Positions 50,474-55,484 of a stretch of 55,484 nucleotides of DNA are shown piece by piece. Made by a program: the position numbers and the translations under genes. How positions within the stretch are numbered: the first letter of the stretch is position 1; every line of letters begins with the position of its first letter. The notes beneath the pieces were generated by a model. It had not been told where the DNA came from, did no database searches, and saw nothing but the letters and a program-made list of their open reading frames with translations. The stretch spans positions 1 through 55,484 of the forward strand of contig MGOY01000041.1 of assembly GCA_001797275.1 (NCBI GenBank), written 5' to 3'. The DNA is from Clostridiales bacterium GWF2_38_85. Its GTDB lineage: Bacteria > Bacillota > Clostridia > Oscillospirales > CAG-382.

Positions 50474-51034
50474 ATGATACTTTTTATTATTGCAGGTTTT
50501 TTAATCGCAAAAATTAAAAAATACAGGATAAAACCCGTATTAAAATTACCATATTTATATCCGTTATTTATGATAGAGTTGATATATATTTTTTTTCAAA
50601 TAAATGTTATATTTGATAACTTCTATTTTCTTAAATTTTCTTCGACCATACAAATTGCATTTATGGCGTCAATGCTTTTACCAATTGTCAGATACTCAAT
50701 TAATCTTCCGGCTATAATCGGTTCTGTTGCTGTTGTAATTGGAACTTTAATGAACCGACTGGTTATAATGGCAAACAATGATTTAATGCCTATTTACCCA
50801 TCGCTTTCTAAGCTGACAGGGTATTTCAAAGATAGCGATCTGGAAAAAGCAAATGATGGAGTACATATTCTTGGAAACGCTGCAACCAAACTAAGCTTCT
50901 TGGCCGATTATATTGACATAGGGTGGACAATCTATAGCCCGGGTGATGTTTTAATACATTCATTTGTGACAATTATAATTTATTATACTATAAAAGAAGT
51001 AAATTTGAGAGTGGAGAGGGAGCTTAATCAATGA
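50474..51034 (+). CDS. DUF5317 family membrane protein
   Basis: 186 residues from MILFIIAGFLIAKIKKYRIK; five to six helices; DUF5317-like segments are GTLMNRLVIMANNDLMPIYP and the late WTIYSPGDVLIHSF. GGGGG lies 6 nt before the ATG. The stop overlaps the next start (ATGA). First gene of the agr-type operon; the family's role is unknown, but the C-terminal GDV(L/I) box and packing with AgrB suggest a transport or sensing partner. Confidence 0.75.
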   Translation: MILFIIAGFLIAKIKKYRIKPVLKLPYLYPLFMIELIYIFFQINVIFDNFYFLKFSSTIQIAFMASMLLPIVRYSINLPAIIGSVAVVIGTLMNRLVIMANNDLMPIYPSLSKLTGYFKDSDLEKANDGVHILGNAATKLSFLADYIDIGWTIYSPGDVLIHSFVTIIIYYTIKEVNLRVERELNQ

Positions 51035-51510
51035 AAGAGTTCTTAATAATCTTTTTTACCCAAATAGTTTTCGGTCACTTTTTACAATGTATAACTTGCG
51101 TTATATGGTTAAGCGTTTTTGATAAGAATAGATTAAACAAAAAATTGTTTTGGATATTATCTTTATCATTAACGGTCTCCACATATTTAGTTCGATTGCT
51201 ACCTATAAGATTTGGTATACATACTTTACTTTCAATTATATTTGTTGTATTAATATCGATATGGATGCTTCAGATAAGTGTCAATAAATCTGTTTTTATC
51301 GGATTGGGTGCAACATTACTGATAACAATCAGCGAGATTCTTTCATACTTAATTTTTGTTCTAATAATTGGTGAGGAAAATTTCAAAATAATTAACGGGG
51401 TAGAATCCTTGTACAGATATGTTGCCGGAGATGTTGGTGCTTTAATTTTCTTTACTTTTGTCGTCAGTTTTTATTGGTATAAGAAAAAAAGAAAAAGAGA
51501 TAAAATCTAA
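51031..51510 (+). CDS. Five-helix membrane protein, AgrC-sensor-domain-like without kinase
   Basis: 159 residues, about five helices, polar tail YKKKRKRDKI. Hydrophobic layout resembles the membrane sensor half of AgrC-type histidine kinases or of GHKL sensors, but the frame stops with no HisKA/ATPase. The next gene starts 1 nt after the stop. Possible AIP-binding or immunity protein (inference). Confidence 0.55.
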   Translation: MKEFLIIFFTQIVFGHFLQCITCVIWLSVFDKNRLNKKLFWILSLSLTVSTYLVRLLPIRFGIHTLLSIIFVVLISIWMLQISVNKSVFIGLGATLLITISEILSYLIFVLIIGEENFKIINGVESLYRYVAGDVGALIFFTFVVSFYWYKKKRKRDKI

Positions 51511-51511
51511 C

Positions 51512-52174
51512 ATGGAAAATGTATTTTACAGAATTGCTTATGTAATAGGCAGTAAAAATGGTTTTGATGACGAAAGAATAAAAGTTATTGCTTATGGTCT
51601 TATGGCTTTATCTCAAACAATAGGCATATTTATCTTATCATCGGTTTTAGGAATAATTTTTGGTTGTTTATATGAAAGCTTAGCAATATTTTTTATTGTT
51701 GGTTTTATAAGAAAATATACAGGTGGAGCTCATGCGACAACATTAATCAGTTGTATGATTATAAGTGTTACTGTTATTCTTTCTATGTCTGCTGTTGCCA
51801 GATATACATTTTCGTTTGTTTTTAAGCAATTGTCGGTAATTGATATAAGAATAATTATTATCATAGTTTATGTTTTAATATATTCATTAATATTTATAAC
51901 AGTATTTAAACTTGCTCCTGTTGATAGCCCTAATAAACCGATAAAAAAACCGGAAAAAATAAAAAGGCTGAAAAACGGAAGTAGAATTATTATAATAAGC
52001 TTATTTCTGTCATCAATAGTTCTGGTATGGTTTTCAAAATATAATTACAGGTTTTTTACTGTTGCAAACAGTGCGTTATTCGCAACATTATGGCAAACAT
52101 TGACATTAACGAAAACAGGTCATAAGTTAATTAACGTACTGGATAGGTTTATTCGAATAAAAAAGCTTGATTAA
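51512..52174 (+). CDS. agrB: AgrB-type membrane endopeptidase
   Basis: 220 residues. Catalytic pair His74 and Cys81 in FIRKYTGGAHATTLISC, with the same seven-residue spacing as His77/Cys84 of staphylococcal AgrB. Six hydrophobic segments and the loop VDSPNKPI typical of AgrB. It cleaves and cyclises the AgrD precursor. Weak ribosome binding site; probably coupled to the upstream gene. The AgrD-type gene follows 56 nt later. Confidence 0.92.
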   Translation: MENVFYRIAYVIGSKNGFDDERIKVIAYGLMALSQTIGIFILSSVLGIIFGCLYESLAIFFIVGFIRKYTGGAHATTLISCMIISVTVILSMSAVARYTFSFVFKQLSVIDIRIIIIIVYVLIYSLIFITVFKLAPVDSPNKPIKKPEKIKRLKNGSRIIIISLFLSSIVLVWFSKYNYRFFTVANSALFATLWQTLTLTKTGHKLINVLDRFIRIKKLD

Positions 52175-52230
52175 CGAGAAATCGTTTAATACAAGATGGT
52201 CATCCAAATTCTGAAAGAAGGAGGTATATC

Positions 52231-52356
52231 ATGAAAAAAACATTGTTTTCGGCCCTTGCTGTAATAGCAACCGTTGTTGCTACATTGGTTGCATCTTCTG
52301 CTTGCTGGTGGTTCATATACCAACCAGAAGAACCAGTATCATTACAGGACAAGTAA
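52231..52356 (+). CDS. agrD: AgrD-type autoinducing cyclic peptide precursor
   Basis: 41 residues: amphipathic leader MKKTLFSALAVIATVVATLV, then the AIP core and charged tail ASSACWWFIYQPEEPVSLQD followed by Lys. Conserved Cys (position 25) and the QPEEP..L tail match clostridial AgrD; a five-residue thiolactone CWWFI is the likely product, close to the CLWFT type of Clostridium perfringens recalled from memory. An exceptionally strong ribosome binding site (GAAGGAGG) precedes it. Confidence 0.93.
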   Translation: MKKTLFSALAVIATVVATLVASSACWWFIYQPEEPVSLQDK

Positions 52357-52374
52357 GCCAATCCCCCAGCTTTG

Positions 52375-52403
52375 CAATAGGGCACGATAATCGTGCCCTA
52401 TTG
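52375..52403 (+). terminator. Strong hairpin between agrD and the GGDEF/HD-GYP gene
   Basis: CAATAGGGCACGAT, A, ATCGTGCCCTATTG: a perfect 14-bp inverted repeat. There is no U-tract after it, so it is more likely a transcript-stabilising or partial-read-through hairpin than a full terminator. It would separate high agrD expression from lower expression of the next gene. Confidence 0.6.
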
Positions 52404-52432
52404 CCGAAACACTTTATAACGGAGGCAATAGA

Positions 52433-54157
52433 ATGGGCAGTAATGCAACAAGAAAAATAACAAAATATAAAAACATGTTCTTTTCAATAAAATTATGTGC
52501 ATTGTTTTTTTGTGCCATTCCAATGTACCAGTCATTATTCACTGATTCAACTTCTCAGGCATTGTTTAATGTTAATTTAATTGCTATGTTAATTTCTATG
52601 GCGTTAATTATTTTCATGTTATTGATTTGGGTATTACTGGATTCACAAAGAAATAAGTATAAAATCGTAATGCTTATTGAAGTAGCAATGTTTTTTTTAA
52701 TTTGCACAGGAGCAATTTTAATAAGCGGAAGTTATGAAAGTTATTATAAATTCCTATATATATTCTTTATTGTTTCATATACTATTGAATTTGGGATGAA
52801 GACAGGTCTTATTATTTCTGCATGTTCATCGTTCTCGTTAATAATTATGGATCTGTTTTATTTAAATGAATCCAATGTAAATAAGTATTTTGAGAGTGAT
52901 CTGGCTCTTATTGCTATGTTTCTTGTCATTGCATGGGTCGTCGGTTATTATGCTAAAAACGAAAATCTACATATTGAAAATCTTGAAAAATATGCAAATA
53001 TCGACGGTCTTACCGGTCTTTATAATCATAGATATTTCCATGAATACCTAAAAGAAATATGCAACAACTATTCAACAAACGGAATAAAAAATCTGACTCT
53101 TCTCATAATTGATATAGATTATTTTAAAAGCTATAACGACGTATTCGGTCATCAGAAGGGCGATATGTTGTTGGTTTTAATTTCCGACCTTTTCAAGAAT
53201 CATTTTAGTAATAATGATATGCTTTTCCGATATGGAGGAGATGAGTTTTGCGTTGTCCTTAATGATCAAAGCATCGAAAATGGTTTTGAAGTTGCTGAGA
53301 GTCTTCGTCGTGAGGTTTTGAATATTGAATACAATGAGAAGAAAATGCTTAGAGAACGGATATCGATTTCTATTGGTATTTCTCAGCTTTTCGCAGAAAA
53401 TGATGACTACCTTTCATTAATTGAAAGAGCAGATAAAGCATTATATAAAGCAAAATATCTTGGCAAGAATCGTGTTGAGATATATTCATCAATTTTTGAA
53501 CGTTTTAAGGATTTAGAACCTGAACAAGCATCCGATACACGCAGTGTTAAACAGCTCATTACGGCTATCAATACACGTGACAGCTATACATATTATCATA
53601 TTGAAAGAGTTGTTCATTTCTGCGAGTTGTTTGCCAATTACCTGAAACTCGATAAAGCAAATACAAAGAAATTAATATATAGTGCATATGTTCATGACCT
53701 GGGTAAAATTTATATTCCAAAGGAGGTATTAATTAAGGAATCACCGTTAACCCAGGAAGAAGTTGAAATGCTGCGGAGTCATCCGGGTTACAGCGCTGAT
53801 ATTGCTCGCGAATTTAAAGGACTTGAGGATATAGCGGATATTGTTTTACAGCATCACGAGAGATATGACGGAAATGGATATCCAAATGGTCTGAAGGGTG
53901 AAGAAATATGCTATTTTGCGCGTATATTGACTATTATTGATAGTTTTGATGCTATGACAAGTAAAAGACCTTATAATTACAAGCGTAGTAAGTCGTATGA
54001 AGAAGCTCTTGAAGAGCTACGATATTATAAAGGAACCCAATTTGATCCAAAATTGGCAGATGAGTTTATCTGTGCTTTAGAATTAGTATTTAATAATACA
54101 AAATGCGGAGATCATAAAAGCATAAATACTAAAATTGACATAACGGCTGATGAATAA
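52433..54157 (+). CDS. Membrane GGDEF plus HD-GYP protein (candidate AIP receptor)
   Basis: 574 residues. Six hydrophobic helices in the first ~172 residues, then a GGDEF domain (GLTGLYNHRYF ~192, FRYGGDEFCVVL ~265-276, intact active site, but SNND in place of the RxxD inhibitory site), and an HD-GYP domain (AYVHDLGKIYIPK ~419, LQHHERYDGNGYPNGLKGE ~472-490, intact). CGGAGGCAATAGA precedes the ATG. It could both make and degrade c-di-GMP. Its position directly after agrD, with no AgrC/AgrA, suggests the membrane half senses the cyclic peptide. Confidence 0.9.
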   Translation: MGSNATRKITKYKNMFFSIKLCALFFCAIPMYQSLFTDSTSQALFNVNLIAMLISMALIIFMLLIWVLLDSQRNKYKIVMLIEVAMFFLICTGAILISGSYESYYKFLYIFFIVSYTIEFGMKTGLIISACSSFSLIIMDLFYLNESNVNKYFESDLALIAMFLVIAWVVGYYAKNENLHIENLEKYANIDGLTGLYNHRYFHEYLKEICNNYSTNGIKNLTLLIIDIDYFKSYNDVFGHQKGDMLLVLISDLFKNHFSNNDMLFRYGGDEFCVVLNDQSIENGFEVAESLRREVLNIEYNEKKMLRERISISIGISQLFAENDDYLSLIERADKALYKAKYLGKNRVEIYSSIFERFKDLEPEQASDTRSVKQLITAINTRDSYTYYHIERVVHFCELFANYLKLDKANTKKLIYSAYVHDLGKIYIPKEVLIKESPLTQEEVEMLRSHPGYSADIAREFKGLEDIADIVLQHHERYDGNGYPNGLKGEEICYFARILTIIDSFDAMTSKRPYNYKRSKSYEEALEELRYYKGTQFDPKLADEFICALELVFNNTKCGDHKSINTKIDITADE

Positions 54158-54235
54158 TAGCCATATGCAAAAATCGTTTACTTATTGCGAAGGGAGACCA
54201 TAGGTATTTGTTGAAAAGCTATAATACCGACTAAA

Positions 54236-55378
54236 ATGACAAAAAAAAATAAAGTTTGGAAGTGGGCAAAGATTGTTTTGCTTACTCTTTCGATACTGAT
54301 TATAGTATCTACAATTACAATAAGTTTAATTTTTTATTTCAGATGGAACCAGGCATATGATCCTACTGTTACATTCTCTGAGAGGGAAGACGAGTATTCC
54401 GCGCCTACCTCAACACCCGATGATGAGATGTCGGCAGTAACAAGCTATAATGAAGATGATTGGGACACTTCGATAATAGATCCGAATACATCTGAAACCG
54501 AATCTAATGGTGGGACTACGTCGAATACAAATTCAAATTCCGGCACCATCTCCGGAGGCGGAGATTATGTATGGGTGTGGCACCCGAAAAATGTTCCGAT
54601 AATAAAAAAGGATCAGATAGACAATAATATTATTAACATATTGGTTTTAGGTGTTGATTCAACTGATGCAACAAAAAGCGGCGGTCGCTCTGATACAATG
54701 ATTGTTGCTTCATATAATAAGAAAACCGGTGAAGTCAATCTTATATCTCTCATGAGAGATTCATTTGTTCCTATTGAAGGATATGACTGGAATAGATTGA
54801 ATACAGCTTATTTCTTTGGTAGTGTCGGTCTTTGCATAAACACAATCAATGATGTTTTTGAGCTTGATGTTCAGAATTATATTATGGTCGATTTCGATTC
54901 GCTACCGAAGCTGATCGATAAAATTGGCGGGATCGAAGTCACCTTGACACAAGCAGAAGTAGATTATTATAACGATAATTATAATTGGGGTGTTACTGCC
55001 GGTAAGGTATTGCTAAGCGGTGATCAGGCGCTGAAGCATGCAAGGAACCGTAAGATAGGCAACTCAGATTTTGCGCGGACAAACCGACAAAGGGATATGC
55101 TTACACAAATTATAAATAAGATGTTGAATAAAAACGATTTACCCGGAACAATATCATTAATTAACTCATCAATTGATATGATAAAAACAAATATTAATGC
55201 AAACAGTTTAATAGGACTCGCAACCGATGTATTTACAGGACCAAAGGTTACAATTGATACTATGCAAATGCCTGCAAACGGTACATACGAAGCATATTGG
55301 TATAAGAAGATGTTGGTTATGAAAATTAATATTGAAAAGAACAGAGAAGAGATTCGAAAGCTAATATATACAAATTAA
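54236..55378 (+). CDS. LytR-CpsA-Psr (LCP) family cell wall ligase
   Basis: 380 residues: N-terminal anchor (KIVLLTLSILIIVSTITISL), a Ser/Thr/Asn/Asp-rich spacer (~45-115), then the LCP domain: ILVLGVDSTDATKSGGRSDT, SLMRDSFVPIEGYDWNRLNT (conserved Arg/Asp pyrophosphate site), YIMVDFDSLPKLIDKIGGIE, SGDQALKHARNRKIGNSDFA. Attaches teichoic-acid-like or capsular polymers to peptidoglycan. Weak ribosome binding site. May be an output of, or only a neighbour to, the signalling cluster. Confidence 0.93.
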   Translation: MTKKNKVWKWAKIVLLTLSILIIVSTITISLIFYFRWNQAYDPTVTFSEREDEYSAPTSTPDDEMSAVTSYNEDDWDTSIIDPNTSETESNGGTTSNTNSNSGTISGGGDYVWVWHPKNVPIIKKDQIDNNIINILVLGVDSTDATKSGGRSDTMIVASYNKKTGEVNLISLMRDSFVPIEGYDWNRLNTAYFFGSVGLCINTINDVFELDVQNYIMVDFDSLPKLIDKIGGIEVTLTQAEVDYYNDNYNWGVTAGKVLLSGDQALKHARNRKIGNSDFARTNRQRDMLTQIINKMLNKNDLPGTISLINSSIDMIKTNINANSLIGLATDVFTGPKVTIDTMQMPANGTYEAYWYKKMLVMKINIEKNREEIRKLIYTN

Positions 55379-55484
55379 AGTAAAAAAGGCGCTGTAGCAA
55401 AACGATTTATGAAAGAACGTGAGCTGCGGCTTCTTTTATGCGGGAAGCTTCCATAAAATAGTCGGTAGTTATGCACAGGATGTG
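55379..55484. other. Tail of the window
   Basis: A weak inverted repeat (GGCGCTGTAGC with GAGCTGCGGCTTC, 55391-55434) followed by TTTT may be the LCP gene's terminator. No gene seen. Confidence 0.3.

Noticed and set aside
1-55484. CRISPR arrays, rRNA, phage modules
   Set aside because: No regularly spaced repeats, no rRNA-like stretches and no capsid, tail or terminase genes; the holin-like protein belongs to the YvlD family, not a prophage.

Overview
The window looks like a chromosomal segment of a low-GC anaerobic Clostridia member (Bacillota), most likely Oscillospiraceae/Ruminococcaceae-like. The signs are AT-rich intergenic DNA, strong GGAGG-type ribosome binding sites, a complete Rnf complex in the order C-D-G-E-A-B, a clostridial AgrBD peptide system, DUF5317, DUF6514 and DUF2089 proteins and a UxaC hexuronate pathway. 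I recognise no rRNA or tRNA gene, CRISPR array or complete insertion sequence. Species-level assignment cannot be made from sequence reading alone.

Layout. 0-5.8 kb: acyl-CoA synthetase and SGNH hydrolase (both behind a repeated structured leader), an XRE membrane regulator with inverted repeats, and a small-membrane-protein stress-like operon (YggT, lmo0937-type, CsbD-like-sized protein). 5.8-22.9 kb: a decayed accessory island. It holds an AbiE toxin/antitoxin remnant, Crp and HD-domain pseudogenes, an arsenic cluster (sigZ, DUF2703, broken FAD disulfide reductase, arsR, acr3), several aminoglycoside-phosphotransferase-like genes and a broken nucleotidyltransferase, a histidine-leader peptide in front of a deleted HisRS, an IS66 orf1 and serine recombinase scraps. 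23-31.8 kb: rlmD, a ComEC-type beta-lactamase-fold protein, capA and the rnf operon. 31.9-40.4 kb: a MacB-like ABC exporter with a frameshifted permease, DUF1893/ECF/aldo-keto reductase, a DUF6514 gene with a consensus promoter, and a TetR-controlled ABC-2 exporter. 40.4-46.6 kb: hexuronate/sugar genes, broken sirtuin, AraC regulator and a GpsA-like dehydrogenase. 46.6-50.1 kb: a Yvl-like envelope operon headed by DUF2089. 50.3-55.4 kb: a DUF5317 / 5-TM protein / AgrB / AgrD / GGDEF-HD-GYP cluster followed by an LCP cell-wall ligase.

Two things stand out. First, a family of about 120-160 nt elements sits immediately upstream of start codons at five loci, with a possible decayed sixth. Each carries a 5' hairpin, an outer stem usually built on a GTTTTGTGCC-type strand, inner hairpins, and a Shine-Dalgarno that some copies could mask. 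The sequences differ while the stems are largely kept, which suggests an undescribed structured RNA or an RNA-like repeat. Second, the Agr-type cyclic peptide genes have no AgrC/AgrA nearby. Instead agrD is followed by a six-helix membrane protein carrying intact GGDEF and HD-GYP motifs, which suggests a direct link from peptide quorum sensing to cyclic-di-GMP.
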